Shown here piece by piece: positions 18,679 through 27,652 of a stretch of DNA of 62,310 nt. The DNA comes from an uncultured bacterium (GTDB taxonomy: Bacteria; Muiribacteriota; Ozemobacteria; Ozemobacterales; Ozemobacteraceae), in NCBI GenBank assembly GCA_900317935.1, contig ONIU01000016.1:1-62310 (forward strand). Reading direction: 5' to 3'. The notes beneath the pieces are model-generated. The model searched no databases. It was not told the origin of the DNA and saw only the letters and a program-made list of their open reading frames with translations. A program made the position numbers and the translations under genes. Position 1 is the stretch's first letter, and each line of letters starts with the position of its first letter.

Positions 18679-19038
18679 TCAATTGGGAATCTCTGAATGT
18701 GATATTTTATTAAAACCCCACTCACATGTCTGTTTTAGGCTATCAAAAGAAAAATCAGAACAAGGCTTTCTGACACAAAAAACGACTTCTGAATAAAGAG
18801 GTATACAATGGCAATGCCTTATTATCTCTTTGATGCGTCTTCGTAGTTTATTTCGTTCAACAGCTTTTCCAAAATGTTTCGGAATAGATATCCCAAAACG
18901 GAAAACTAGATTTTCTGCTCTTCTGTAGCAAAAGCCTAGTCCATTCCGAAAGAAGCGTGTCTTAGTCGCATAGACACGCCTGAATTCGGAATAAGCCCGC
19001 AGCGTTTTAACGCCGCTGTTCCTTGTGCCATCATTCAC
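18679..19038 (-). CDS. rnpA: Ribonuclease P protein component
   Basis: Protein subunit of RNase P, which matures tRNA 5' ends. The central RNR motif is clear (AVERNKLRRRIKEIIR), with EFRRVY upstream and the aromatic RNA-binding face. The start is GTG at 19038; the nearby ATGs are out of frame. No Shine-Dalgarno precedes it, and the rpmH stop lies only 7 bases away, so translation is probably coupled. Confidence 0.93.
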   Translation of the reverse strand: MNDGTRNSGVKTLRAYSEFRRVYATKTRFFRNGLGFCYRRAENLVFRFGISIPKHFGKAVERNKLRRRIKEIIRHCHCIPLYSEVVFCVRKPCSDFSFDSLKQTCEWGFNKISHSEIPN

Positions 19039-19045
19039 GGGTAAA

Positions 19046-19180
19046 TCAAAGAGCTAATCTTTTGCGACCATGCTGTCTGCGGCGTTTTAATACATTGCGG
19101 CCGCTTACAGTAGACATTCTTTTTCTAAAACCGTGAGTTTTAGCACGTTTACGTTTGTTAGGATTGTAAGTAAAACTCAT
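19046..19180 (-). CDS. rpmH: 50S ribosomal protein L34
   Basis: A 44-residue basic protein beginning [18 protein letters not shown] and ending [12 protein letters not shown], the complete L34 pattern. AGGAG lies 7 bases before the ATG. It is the first gene of the rpmH-rnpA-yidD-yidC-jag-mnmE operon. Neither dnaA nor dnaN is beside it, unlike the common origin-linked layout. Confidence 0.97.
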   Translation of the reverse strand: MSFTYNPNKRKRAKTHGFRKRMSTVSGRNVLKRRRQHGRKRLAL

Positions 19181-19220
19181 GACAAATCTCCTAATAATAG
19201 AATTCCAATTAAGGAACACT

Positions 19221-19249
19221 AAAGTACAACATTCTTAGCTTATTGTCAA
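19221..19249 (-). promoter_or_regulatory. Promoter of the rpmH operon
   Basis: On the minus strand a perfect -35 TTGACA (19249-19244) is followed after 17 bases by TACTTT (19226-19221). Transcription would start near 19214, giving a leader of about 34 bases that carries the AGGAG of rpmH. Confidence 0.75.
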
Positions 19250-19301
19250 TATCTTATTTTATAGATACTGTACCCCAAAAATAATAAAAAGAACTGAAAA
19301 A

Positions 19302-22136
19302 CTATATTTTAACTTCTTTTAAAAGCTTTTTTATTTTTGAAGAAATGCCTGACTTATCTGCACTAGATCTAAAAGCTAACTCATCAATCAACTCTTCAAC
19401 ATTTTTTAAAATCTCTCTTGCCTTTTCATCAATTACTTTATTAGCAAATAAACGATTATGATACTCAAAAGGAGTTTCATTCGCTTTGCGAATATAATTG
19501 GATTTACTCTCCCAAATATAATAAGAAAGAGGCAACCACCGAGGTTTTATCACATAATAACAGTATAAAGCTCTGATATATCTATAAAACAGCATAATAT
19601 TTATCATTATCAAGAATAAACTGATGAGAAAATAAGGAGAATTCAAAACCTGAGTTAAACTTCTATAAATATTTGAAAAATAGTTCCTTTTAGCAAGATT
19701 CTGAGCATTCTGATCAAAGCTGTAAACATAATTAAACCAGTATCCTTCGTATATTTCAATAATCTTATCCCATATCTGTCTTAATCTTGAAGGTTCAGAA
19801 CTGTTATCAGAAGGAGTAGGATCAAAAGGAATCCAACCGGATTTTGGGAAAAAGACTTCAACCCATGCATGAGCGTGACTCTGTCTCACAGTAAAAAATC
19901 CGCCTGTTTCATTCCACTCATTCATCATATAACCATTAACAACACGAGAAGGTATTCCCATACATCTGAGAAGAAGTACCATGGCTGTGGAGTAATGCTG
20001 ACATGTTCCAGACATATTTTTGAAAAGGAAATTTTCAACAGGATCTTCACCAGAAACTAATTCCGGCTGTTCTAAAGAATAGTTGCAGTTTTTGTGCAGA
20101 TAGTTCATTACCAATCGGATTCTTTCTTTTATACTATCTGTTTCTTCAGCTATTGTATTAGCTAAATATTGCAATTTATCTGTAGTTCCATTTAAAGAAA
20201 AATAAGGCGAAACTTTAAAATCAGTTTCAAATTCTTCTAATTCTTGTTCATTAGAATCTTCAAAATCTGGCTCATCAACCAATACAGACAAAGAATACCT
20301 TTTAATATTGTTTGATCTTCTATCAACAAAAAACATTGCACCATCAGGTTCAACACCTATGAAATTATATCTATAATCTATAACCTTTGTTCCATAAGGA
20401 ATAAAAACAGATGGAGTTTCAGAATTTTCCAAAACAACGTCAAGATTGTGTAAAGACTTAAAGTCCTTAAAGTTTCTATCTATCGTCATTTCTCCCGATG
20501 AACTGCGCAAATCTCTGACAAAAGTTCCTCTTCTTCTTTTTCTCCATTCACCATTTTCATACTCCAAAAAAGAACCGCCTCGAACAAGCTTTTTGCTTAA
20601 TCTTCTTATAATAGAAGGCGATATGGTTTTTTCATCAATTGGTATAATACGCATAACAACAGTCAGATTATCTTCTAGAAATCCAGACTCATTCAAACTC
20701 ATGCTGGTATTATTAAACCCTTTATTTCTGCGTTCTGCCAATTCAGAAGCTATACCATAACTATTCGTTCTTGGAATTAAATAGAAAAAAGGAATCCACA
20801 ATAAAGTAAAAATAAACAATAGAGCAATTGTACCAAATACTCCACGAGGATTAATAGCATAACTATTTTTAATACTTTCATCAGAAGAAACAAAATTAAC
20901 TCTGAAAAAGGTTAATATCATTGAAGTAATAATTAAAAAAGGAAGAAAAATAGCCGGATATGCTGAATTTATATTCATTGCAGCTATGCCAAGAATTATC
21001 ATAAAAACTAAAGTCAGAGCCCCTAATAGACTTCTAATATTAAGCATTGTTAAATATTGAAGTGCTAATATCAAAACAGAAAATTCTAATAATAAAACGA
21101 TTCTTGCAGGTGCATTAGGTGCAAAAGTTTTTAAAAGAATGTACATTCCAATTCCAACACACAAAATGTAAACATATTTATGGTATTCTTTTGAAACAGC
21201 TTTACCCTTTATTCCCAGAATCAGGAAGAAAATGGCTAGAACCATGGATAATCCCTGCAGAAAACCAGTATTATATATTCCAAAACAGGTTAAAAGTGCC
21301 AATAAAATCATTACTCGATAAACAAAAGAATTTAAATTTTTCCTGAGTCCTTCTGAAAACAGATTATTATAGGTTTTCCCATTAATAAAAAAACAGTCTA
21401 ATGAATTTAAGTCTGGAGAAGTATGTTTTTCACTCAATATTTTATTCTTTAAAACTGTTTTTTCCTCATCATCTTCGGATTTTTCTCTAACAACCACCCA
21501 TTCATCTGTAGATTTTGCAGATATTACCCAATTTATTAAGGAAGCATCTTCCCCATCCTGATATGCTTTAAGTGAATAGAAATCACCATCTCTGCCTAAT
21601 TTTTTTTCTGAATTCTGATTAACTGCCCTAATAAGGCTATTGCTTTGATTATAATTATTGCCTCTGTCTTCTGCATAAATAACAAAATCAGAAAAAGTAT
21701 ACTGATAATAAAAAATATCAAGCATACTCGGCTTAATTAAAGAAAAATTCTTGAATATATATTTCCCTCTTTTATCTAGACTTAGAGTTTTTCTAAAAAA
21801 TCCGTTGTTTCCTCTTTTTAAAGATTCTATCCAACTATCTTCAAACCTCATATAATATCTAGTTAAAATATCGTTTTTAAACACTTTACAAACAATATCA
21901 AAACTTTGTCCTACATTAACTATCTTGGGATAAATAATCTCAGCTTTAATAGTTCGACCAGAGAATAAAACATTAGTTATAGCAAAACACATGGCCGTGA
22001 TAATACAGGAACAAATCAGATATAAAAGGTTATTTCCAGTATTTTGAGCAGAAAAAAGCAAGAAAAGCGCAAGAAACAGCAGCCATTTTCCTAAATTCGT
22101 AAGTTTTAAACTAGATTTTGGCTTGTTACTAGACAT
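19302..22136 (-). CDS. DUF58-TgpA fusion: membrane transglutaminase-like protein with N-terminal DUF58 domain
   Basis: One 944-residue protein joins two modules usually encoded by separate neighbouring genes. Residues 1-55 hold two membrane segments. The DUF58-type region (about 60-235) ends with DGEDASLINWVISAKSTDEW and VVVRE. About six to eight membrane segments follow (275-450), as in TgpA. The extracytoplasmic transglutaminase core (about 660-770) has the catalytic Cys in SGTCQHYSTAM (Cys 712), His in QSHAHAWVEVF and Asp in WIPFDPTPSD. One more membrane segment (about 830-850) and a DUF4129-like cytoplasmic tail close it. It overlaps moxR by 8 bases. The substrate is unknown. The frame is open with no sign of a read-through stop, so the fusion looks genuine. 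Confidence 0.88.
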   Translation of the reverse strand: MSSNKPKSSLKLTNLGKWLLFLALFLLFSAQNTGNNLLYLICSCIITAMCFAITNVLFSGRTIKAEIIYPKIVNVGQSFDIVCKVFKNDILTRYYMRFEDSWIESLKRGNNGFFRKTLSLDKRGKYIFKNFSLIKPSMLDIFYYQYTFSDFVIYAEDRGNNYNQSNSLIRAVNQNSEKKLGRDGDFYSLKAYQDGEDASLINWVISAKSTDEWVVVREKSEDDEEKTVLKNKILSEKHTSPDLNSLDCFFINGKTYNNLFSEGLRKNLNSFVYRVMILLALLTCFGIYNTGFLQGLSMVLAIFFLILGIKGKAVSKEYHKYVYILCVGIGMYILLKTFAPNAPARIVLLLEFSVLILALQYLTMLNIRSLLGALTLVFMIILGIAAMNINSAYPAIFLPFLIITSMILTFFRVNFVSSDESIKNSYAINPRGVFGTIALLFIFTLLWIPFFYLIPRTNSYGIASELAERRNKGFNNTSMSLNESGFLEDNLTVVMRIIPIDEKTISPSIIRRLSKKLVRGGSFLEYENGEWRKRRRGTFVRDLRSSSGEMTIDRNFKDFKSLHNLDVVLENSETPSVFIPYGTKVIDYRYNFIGVEPDGAMFFVDRRSNNIKRYSLSVLVDEPDFEDSNEQELEEFETDFKVSPYFSLNGTTDKLQYLANTIAEETDSIKERIRLVMNYLHKNCNYSLEQPELVSGEDPVENFLFKNMSGTCQHYSTAMVLLLRCMGIPSRVVNGYMMNEWNETGGFFTVRQSHAHAWVEVFFPKSGWIPFDPTPSDNSSEPSRLRQIWDKIIEIYEGYWFNYVYSFDQNAQNLAKRNYFSNIYRSLTQVLNSPYFLISLFLIMINIMLFYRYIRALYCYYVIKPRWLPLSYYIWESKSNYIRKANETPFEYHNRLFANKVIDEKAREILKNVEELIDELAFRSSADKSGISSKIKKLLKEVKI

Positions 22137-23076
22137 TTACCTTTTGAAGTATTTCACAATTTACCCATTCATGATTTGCTGATCTATCTGTCATACGCAT
22201 AGGATTTTTCAGCCCGATACGATGTGCTAACACTTCTGGAGCTACACTTTTGACCAAATCTATAGTAACAAAATCTTTACCTTTAATAAAAGCCGCAGCC
22301 TGAGATGCTCTCAACAGCGCTTTTAAACCTCTTGGACTTACAGCCTGAAGAACTTCATTATGTTCTTTTACAGCAGTAGACAATCTAACAATGTAATCCA
22401 ACACTTTTTCATCTACTTCTATGTTAGCAACGTAATTCTGAGCTTCAATTACCTGTTCTAATCCAAGTATAGTCTTAGTAACTTTTGTTTCTTCACCTTT
22501 GCTGTATTTCATTAATATTTCTTTTTCATATTCAGCATTAGGATAGCCTAAGGAAATACGCATCATAAATCTGTCTAATTCAGATTCCGGCAAAGGAAAT
22601 GTACCGCTAGAGCCGCTAGGATTCTGAGTTGCTATCACAACGAAAGGATCAGCCATATTGTAAGTCTGCTTTTCATAAGTAACAGCCAATTCATTCATTG
22701 CCTGAAGCAAAGCACTCTGAGTTTTGGGAGAAGCACGGTTTAATTCGTCTGCAAGAATAATGTTGGCAAACAAAGGACCTTTAATAAATTCAAAAACTTC
22801 ACTCTGTCTCTTGTATATTTTGGTGCCGATAATATCAAATGGAAGGATATCAGAAGTAAATTGTATTCTGCTAAAAGTGCCACCAATAGTAGTAGCTAAT
22901 GCAGAAGCTAACGATGTTTTACCAACTCCAGGCATATCTTCTAATAATAGATGACCGCGAGCAAGTAAACATATCAAAGTCTTATCTATCTGCTCATCTT
23001 TCCCAATAATTATAGATTTTAGTTCGGATGATATTTGGTTAAAAGCTTCAAATGTTTTTAATATTTTATTGTCCAT
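22129..23076 (-). CDS. MoxR-family AAA+ ATPase
   Basis: Hexameric AAA+ chaperone-like ATPase of the MoxR group. Walker A is GVGKTSLA, Walker B is ILADELNRA, sensor 1 is VIATQNP, and the family segment FPLPESELDRFMMRI is present. The length of 315 is normal. MoxR proteins are regularly paired with DUF58 and transglutaminase proteins and are thought to activate or assemble them; here the only partner gene is the downstream fusion. It has no Shine-Dalgarno, and the -10 box lies 6 bases before the ATG (see the promoter entry). Confidence 0.93.
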   Translation of the reverse strand: MDNKILKTFEAFNQISSELKSIIIGKDEQIDKTLICLLARGHLLLEDMPGVGKTSLASALATTIGGTFSRIQFTSDILPFDIIGTKIYKRQSEVFEFIKGPLFANIILADELNRASPKTQSALLQAMNELAVTYEKQTYNMADPFVVIATQNPSGSSGTFPLPESELDRFMMRISLGYPNAEYEKEILMKYSKGEETKVTKTILGLEQVIEAQNYVANIEVDEKVLDYIVRLSTAVKEHNEVLQAVSPRGLKALLRASQAAAFIKGKDFVTIDLVKSVAPEVLAHRIGLKNPMRMTDRSANHEWVNCEILQKVNV

Positions 23077-23082
23077 AACTTA

Positions 23083-23111
23083 ATTCTATTACTTTACTAG
23101 TATTTTTTAAA
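23083..23111 (-). promoter_or_regulatory. Promoter of moxR, predicted to give a leaderless mRNA
   Basis: Minus strand: TTTAAA (23111-23106), a 17-base spacer, TAGAAT (23088-23083), then 6 bases to the ATG. The usual start distance from the -10 box falls on the A of the start codon at 23076. No Shine-Dalgarno is present. Confidence 0.5.
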
Positions 23112-23169
23112 ATGTAGTAGTAGTATGTACACCATAAAACATCTTAAGAAATTTTTCAAGGAGGGTTAC

Positions 23170-24603
23170 ATGGTTCAAAAAAATAATAAGAAAAATGATG
23201 TAAAAAGTTTTAAAGCAACCAGTGCATGGGACCGCTTAACCCCAAAAGATCAAAAGCTTTTGGATAAGCGCTGTAGCGATTATCTTAGTTTTATTTCTCA
23301 GTGTAAAACAGAAAGAGCTACAGTTGAATATATAAAAGCTAAAGCTGAAAAAGCAGGATTCAAACTTCTTCCAGCTCTTGGAAAAGGCAAAAAGCTTAAA
23401 CCCGGTACAAAAGTCATGTTTATAAACAACAATCGTGCTATTTGTCTGGGTATAATTGGGAAAAGACCTGCTGAAGAAGGTCTTAGATTGGTCGCAGCCC
23501 ATTTAGATGTACCTAAAATTGATGTAAAATCTACTCCTTTGTATGAAAAAGACAATTTAGCTCTTTTTAAAACCCATTATTATGGTGGAATCAAAAAGTT
23601 TCAATGGGTGACCATACCTCTTTCTTTGCACATTTTTGCAGTAGATAAATCTGGTAAAACCCACAGTTTTGTAATTGGTGAAAAACCAGGCGATCCAGTT
23701 TTTACAATCTCAGATATAGCTATTCATCTTGCTCAAAAAATGCAAATGAAGAGACTTACAAATGAAGCAGTAACTGGCGAAGAATTGAATATATTAGTCG
23801 GTTCAAAGCCAGACCCAGAAACAGACAAAGACAAACCAAACCGTATTAAGAATATGGTTATTCGAGAAATCGAAAAGCAGTTTGGCCTAACAGAAGAAGA
23901 TTTAGCTTGGGCTGAAATACATGCTGTTCCAGCTATGAAAGCTGCTGAAGTCGGTTTTGATAGGGGTTTAATCGGTGCTTACGGTCATGACGACCGTTCC
24001 TGTGTATACGCTGCTTATACTGCAATGTCTGAAATAGATGTTCCAGAACATACAGCCGCTGTAATATTCCTAGACAAAGAAGAAGTAGGTTCTGCTGGTC
24101 CTAACGGTGCTCAATCGGGCTTGATTGTTGACATTATATCAATGCTTGCTGAAGCAACAAACGGTAAAATATCTTTTGCAGATTCAAGAAATGTCATAAC
24201 AAAAACTCTGGTATTCTCTGCCGATACAAGTGCCTCTATCGACCCCAATTACGAAAGTGCCTACGATCCACTAAACAGCGGATATTTAGGGAAAGGTGTA
24301 TGGATTAGCAAATTCAGCGGAAAAGGCGGAAAATCAGGAAGCCTTGAAGTAGACATAGAATTCCTCGCAAAAATAAGAAAAATGCTTGCTGAAGAAAACA
24401 TACCCTATCAATTTGGAGAAATGGGTAAAGTAGATGAAGGCGGCGGAGGAACTGTTGCCAGATTAATAGCAAATAACAATATTCAAGTAGTAGATATGGC
24501 CATACCTACAGTTAGTCTGCACTCACCTTTTGAAATCATATCAAAAGCAGATTATCACTATAGCGTAAGTGCTTACAAAGCATTTATGAAGAATCACTAC
24601 TGA
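23170..24603 (+). CDS. M18-family metalloaminopeptidase
   Basis: Cytoplasmic dinuclear zinc aminopeptidase of family M18 (aspartyl-aminopeptidase-like), removing N-terminal residues from peptides. Metal-site motifs are AAHLDVPKID (His), YGHDDRSCVYA (Asp), DKEEVGSAGPNGAQS (Glu-Glu), FSADTSASIDP (Asp) and TVSLHSPFEIISKADYH (His). ATG 23170 is chosen because AGGAGG lies about 6 bases upstream; the longer frame from 23125 has no such site. It is transcribed away from moxR and followed by a low-complexity gap. Confidence 0.92.
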   Translation: MVQKNNKKNDVKSFKATSAWDRLTPKDQKLLDKRCSDYLSFISQCKTERATVEYIKAKAEKAGFKLLPALGKGKKLKPGTKVMFINNNRAICLGIIGKRPAEEGLRLVAAHLDVPKIDVKSTPLYEKDNLALFKTHYYGGIKKFQWVTIPLSLHIFAVDKSGKTHSFVIGEKPGDPVFTISDIAIHLAQKMQMKRLTNEAVTGEELNILVGSKPDPETDKDKPNRIKNMVIREIEKQFGLTEEDLAWAEIHAVPAMKAAEVGFDRGLIGAYGHDDRSCVYAAYTAMSEIDVPEHTAAVIFLDKEEVGSAGPNGAQSGLIVDIISMLAEATNGKISFADSRNVITKTLVFSADTSASIDPNYESAYDPLNSGYLGKGVWISKFSGKGGKSGSLEVDIEFLAKIRKMLAEENIPYQFGEMGKVDEGGGGTVARLIANNNIQVVDMAIPTVSLHSPFEIISKADYHYSVSAYKAFMKNHY

Positions 24604-24877
24604 TTAGTAGGGAGTGATGACTGAAGGGTGATAGGTGGCAAGTGGTTAGTGGTTAGTGGTAGGTGATAGGTGGTGAGTGGTGAGTGATAGGTGATAGGTG
24701 ATGAAATTTGTAGAGCATACATCATCCCTTTACCCTTTACCCTCCCCCCTCCCCCCCCTTCACCCTTCACCCTTTTCCCTTTTCCCTTTTCCCTTCTCCC
24801 TTCTCCCTTCTCCCTTCACCCTTCACCCCTCTCCCTTCTCCCTTCAACCTTCACCCTTCTCCCTACACACTAACCCC
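24604..24877 (+). repeat. Low-complexity G/T-rich then C/T-rich repeat block before holA
   Basis: The first 100 bases are short GGTGATAGGTGG / TTAGTGG-type repeats. From about 24725 the plus strand switches to CCCTTCACCCTTCTCCC-type pyrimidine repeats that run almost to the holA ATG. Open frames across it encode only simple Pro/Phe/Ser repeats and are not believable proteins. Related GGTGATGGGTGG-type sequence occurs at 39150-39175, 39815-39850 and 56128-56150. Confidence 0.8.
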
Positions 24878-26002
24878 ATGGATATTCAAACTTTTGAAAA
24901 GCTGATAAAAACAAGAAAACTAGCCAGTCCCATCTATGTTTTTGGCGGACCAGAATTATTTTTAAAACAAAAGACATTTAATCTTCTGGCAAAAACCTAT
25001 GTTCCCCCTGAAGAGCATTCAGAAAACGTCAACAGAATTGTTTGCAATGGTAAAGAACTGCCAGAACTAATAAATCTTATATACAGCTTTTCTTTTAATC
25101 CAAGCCCAAGACTATTTTTTATTCAGGACTTAGATGAAGTAACATCAAAACAGAGAAAAGATTTTTTAGAAAAACTAAAAAATGGTGGAGTCCCAATTGA
25201 AACAATTATTGTTTTTGCTGTAAAAGACAGCAAAATAGCCACCGAAATTTCTTCAGCCTTTAAACAGCAATCAGACAAAATTGATTTTTGGGCACCTTTT
25301 GCCAACAAATTAAACGAATGGATCAGAAAAGAAACTTCTGAACTAGGTTCTGAAATTGCATTAGATGCTGCTGACCAACTTATAGAACTAATAGGTTCTG
25401 ACTTAGCCTTACTTCATCAGGAAATAACCAAACTAGCATTGAGTAAACCAGGCAGCAGAATTAATATTACCGATGTCAACAATGGTGTCGCCTACATTAA
25501 ACAGGATACTGCATTTGACTTTTTAGAAGCCTTTGGTAAAAGGCAGACCTCAAAGGCCTTAAGAATTCTTGAAGCCTTAAATAACAGAGGAGAACCTGTT
25601 CAAAGAATCTGGTTCATGCTCATAAAGCAGATAAGAGAATATAGGCTTTTTCATGCTTTATCATCAGACAGACCTGATCTTTTTAACCCTATTCTAAGCC
25701 AACTGCGCAAATATAAAATAATCGCTGATAAATCAGACTTTAAATCTAATCAGGAAAAAAAGAATATTTTGGCTGAAATTCAAAATATAGCGGGAAATAT
25801 GCCAGAGCCTTTGGCAAATGCAGCTAGTCTAAAACTGCAAAGTAAAATAAAAAATCTATATATGGCTCTGAATTTTTCTTTGCCAGAATTAACATCTCTC
25901 TGGCCTAGAATCATAGAACTGGATTCCAAACTTAAATCAGGTGCTCCTGACCCATTGGCAGCCATTCAGTGTTTTGTTGCCGATATTCTTGTTGCAAACT
26001 AA
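24878..26002 (+). CDS. holA: DNA polymerase III delta subunit
   Basis: Clamp-loader delta subunit, which opens the sliding clamp. The protein starts MDIQTFEKL and has the family's SPIYVFGGPELFLKQKT opening (an inactive AAA+ domain), PRLFFIQDLDEV, and the C-terminal collar helices (KRQTSKALRILEAL, WFMLIKQIREYRLFHAL). The 374 residues fit the family. An upstream extension of this frame to 24698 only reads the CCCTT repeats as protein and is rejected. No Shine-Dalgarno precedes the ATG, since the repeat block reaches almost to it; how it is translated is unclear. It is convergent with rpsT, a common neighbour. Confidence 0.9.
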   Translation: MDIQTFEKLIKTRKLASPIYVFGGPELFLKQKTFNLLAKTYVPPEEHSENVNRIVCNGKELPELINLIYSFSFNPSPRLFFIQDLDEVTSKQRKDFLEKLKNGGVPIETIIVFAVKDSKIATEISSAFKQQSDKIDFWAPFANKLNEWIRKETSELGSEIALDAADQLIELIGSDLALLHQEITKLALSKPGSRINITDVNNGVAYIKQDTAFDFLEAFGKRQTSKALRILEALNNRGEPVQRIWFMLIKQIREYRLFHALSSDRPDLFNPILSQLRKYKIIADKSDFKSNQEKKNILAEIQNIAGNMPEPLANAASLKLQSKIKNLYMALNFSLPELTSLWPRIIELDSKLKSGAPDPLAAIQCFVADILVAN

Positions 26003-26043
26003 GTATATAAGCCTAAAAAAAATAAACCCGCTAAAATCCATAA

Positions 26044-26072
26044 ACCGAGAGCATAATTAATACGCTCTCGGT
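26044..26072. terminator. Perfect 9-bp hairpin between convergent holA and rpsT
   Basis: ACCGAGAGC (26044-26052) pairs perfectly with GCTCTCGGT (26064-26072) around an 11-base AT-rich loop. Neither side has a long T tract directly after the stem, so it is a likely but unproven bidirectional stop signal. Confidence 0.5.
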
Positions 26073-26132
26073 AAAATGGCTAACAGTATATCAGTTGTAA
26101 TACACCAGAAAGTAATAAATTAAAGCTGGTTA

Positions 26133-26399
26133 TTATTTCTGAAGTCTGTTTACTGCCTTCATGAGGCGGCTGATTTTTCTAGCAGCAGTCTTAGGATGAA
26201 TATAACCATTAGAAGCTGCTTTTGCATATTTCTTTACTGCAAAGTTAGTTGCTTTTGCTACTTCTTCGCCCTTAGCTTCTTCAGCTACGGCTAAAGCAGT
26301 CTTGCGAACTGTCTTAAGTTCAGATTTAACCTGAACGCGTACTGCATGACGACGAACTGCCTGACGGGCATTCTTAGCTGCTGATTTTGTATTAGCCAT
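26133..26399 (-). CDS. rpsT: 30S ribosomal protein S20
   Basis: Primary 16S-binding ribosomal protein. MANTKSAAKNARQAVRR opens it and IHPKTAARKISRLMKAV closes it, typical of S20, with 88 residues. ATG 26399 follows AAGGTGA by about 7 bases; a longer frame from 26417 would place that site inside the coding sequence. It has its own promoter at 26448-26476. Confidence 0.97.
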   Translation of the reverse strand: MANTKSAAKNARQAVRRHAVRVQVKSELKTVRKTALAVAEEAKGEEVAKATNFAVKKYAKAASNGYIHPKTAARKISRLMKAVNRLQK

Positions 26400-26447
26400 G
26401 ATAATTTCACCTTTCATAAATTATTTGTAATTCATTTTGGAGCCTTA

Positions 26448-26476
26448 ATAATATCACTTCATTAAAAGAATTTCAA
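26448..26476 (-). promoter_or_regulatory. Promoter of rpsT
   Basis: Minus strand: TTGAAA (26476-26471), exactly 17 bases, TATTAT (26453-26448). Transcription would start near 26441, with a 40-base leader carrying the rpsT ribosome site. Confidence 0.7.
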
Positions 26477-26543
26477 GCTTTTTAATATCTATTTGTGTAC
26501 ATTTCTTTTTTCTTTTCTTAGTAAACCTAGAATACTATTTAAC

Positions 26544-26578
26544 TAAAAGAAAAACCTGCCAGACTTTTAACTGGCAGG
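26544..26578 (-). terminator. Rho-independent terminator of the LysM/M23 operon
   Basis: On the minus strand CCTGCCAG (26578-26571) pairs perfectly with CTGGCAGG (26562-26555) around an 8-base loop and is followed by TTTTTCTTTTAG. It lies about 36 bases past the stop of the 26615 gene. Confidence 0.85.
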
Positions 26579-26614
26579 CAACTGTGTTTTATCTATCTTA
26601 CAATAAGAACAATA

Positions 26615-27622
26615 TTATTTCATGGAATAAATACGGATAGCATATTCTTCTTCGTTACAGTAGAAGGTCATTATATCTCCGTCAGGACAAGCGATTCTGT
26701 GTCGCGGAAGTTCAGGAGAAAGAATCGGATCGTCTATAACATCAAGTTCTTTCAGAACTTTACCGTCCTGTGTACATCTATAGAGTCTATCTCTATAAAT
26801 AATACCGTTGGAGTCACAGGCAATCAAACCGAAACAAACATTGCCCGATGCATCTATACCGTAAATATTTCCAGCTTTATATTCAACATCTTTATATTTG
26901 TCGAATACAAATTCTTTAACAACCTTTACGTTAGAACCTTTACGAACATAAAGTTTAGCCTTTGTAGGCTCAAAGCAGTCAATTCCCCAAATACCCTTTT
27001 CAGTTGAGAAATTGCTTAAACTCTGGTCTGCTTCATAAATACCCAAAGGAGCACCTTCGTTTGATACCTGAACTACCCCTCTGGATAATGGGCTAACAAT
27101 TAACAAATCGTTATTAGAAGTAAATTCAATAGACAAAGCTGAAGCATAGCCCATGAAAGAACTTTTAACTTTACCTCTGTCATCAGTAACATAAACACTA
27201 CCTGTTTTTGCATTTAGGAAAGCAAATAACTTGTTGTCTTTACTGATAGCAAAGTCTTGAATCAAACCAAATTCTTTCAGAGAAATATATCTTTTAAGCT
27301 TTGCTGCTTTAAACAGTTTTAAAGCACCGTTTATTGAATCAAGAATCCAGGCTTCATCCTTATTAACAGTAGGTCTGAATGCCATAGGAAGACCTTCTGT
27401 TTCTTCCTTAAGATCTTCATGATGACCGCCAACATTTTCTGACCTAGACCCCATCTTAATCTTCATTATTTCAGATGAAGGCTTAGCATTATACATTGTT
27501 TCGTAGTATCTAAGACCATTGATCATCTTGTGTTCAGCTATAGGCTCTTCGGCCAAACCTATAGAAGCGTTCATTAAACACACACCACAAACAGCTATTG
27601 TTAACAAGGACTTTTTAAACAT
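26615..27622 (-). CDS. Secreted beta-propeller-like protein of unknown function
   Basis: The signal peptide is clear (residues 1-24, ending IGLAEE). After it, repeated short segments of the AWILDSINGALKLFK, NKLFAFLNAKTGSVYVTDDRGK and NDLLIVSPLSRGVVQVSNEG type recur at regular spacing, as in NHL/SMP-30-like propellers. I do not recognise a specific family or catalytic residue. It follows the LysM/M23 gene by 30 bases and is closed by a strong terminator, so the two form a two-gene envelope operon. Confidence 0.7.
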   Translation of the reverse strand: MFKKSLLTIAVCGVCLMNASIGLAEEPIAEHKMINGLRYYETMYNAKPSSEIMKIKMGSRSENVGGHHEDLKEETEGLPMAFRPTVNKDEAWILDSINGALKLFKAAKLKRYISLKEFGLIQDFAISKDNKLFAFLNAKTGSVYVTDDRGKVKSSFMGYASALSIEFTSNNDLLIVSPLSRGVVQVSNEGAPLGIYEADQSLSNFSTEKGIWGIDCFEPTKAKLYVRKGSNVKVVKEFVFDKYKDVEYKAGNIYGIDASGNVCFGLIACDSNGIIYRDRLYRCTQDGKVLKELDVIDDPILSPELPRHRIACPDGDIMTFYCNEEEYAIRIYSMK

Positions 27623-27652
27623 TTACCTGAAAACCTCTTAAGCCACAAATTA

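Noticed and set aside
24691..24877. Pro/Phe/Leu-rich frames including a 60-residue N-terminal extension of holA
   Set aside because: They translate simple CCCTT repeats; the holA fold starts at MDIQTF.
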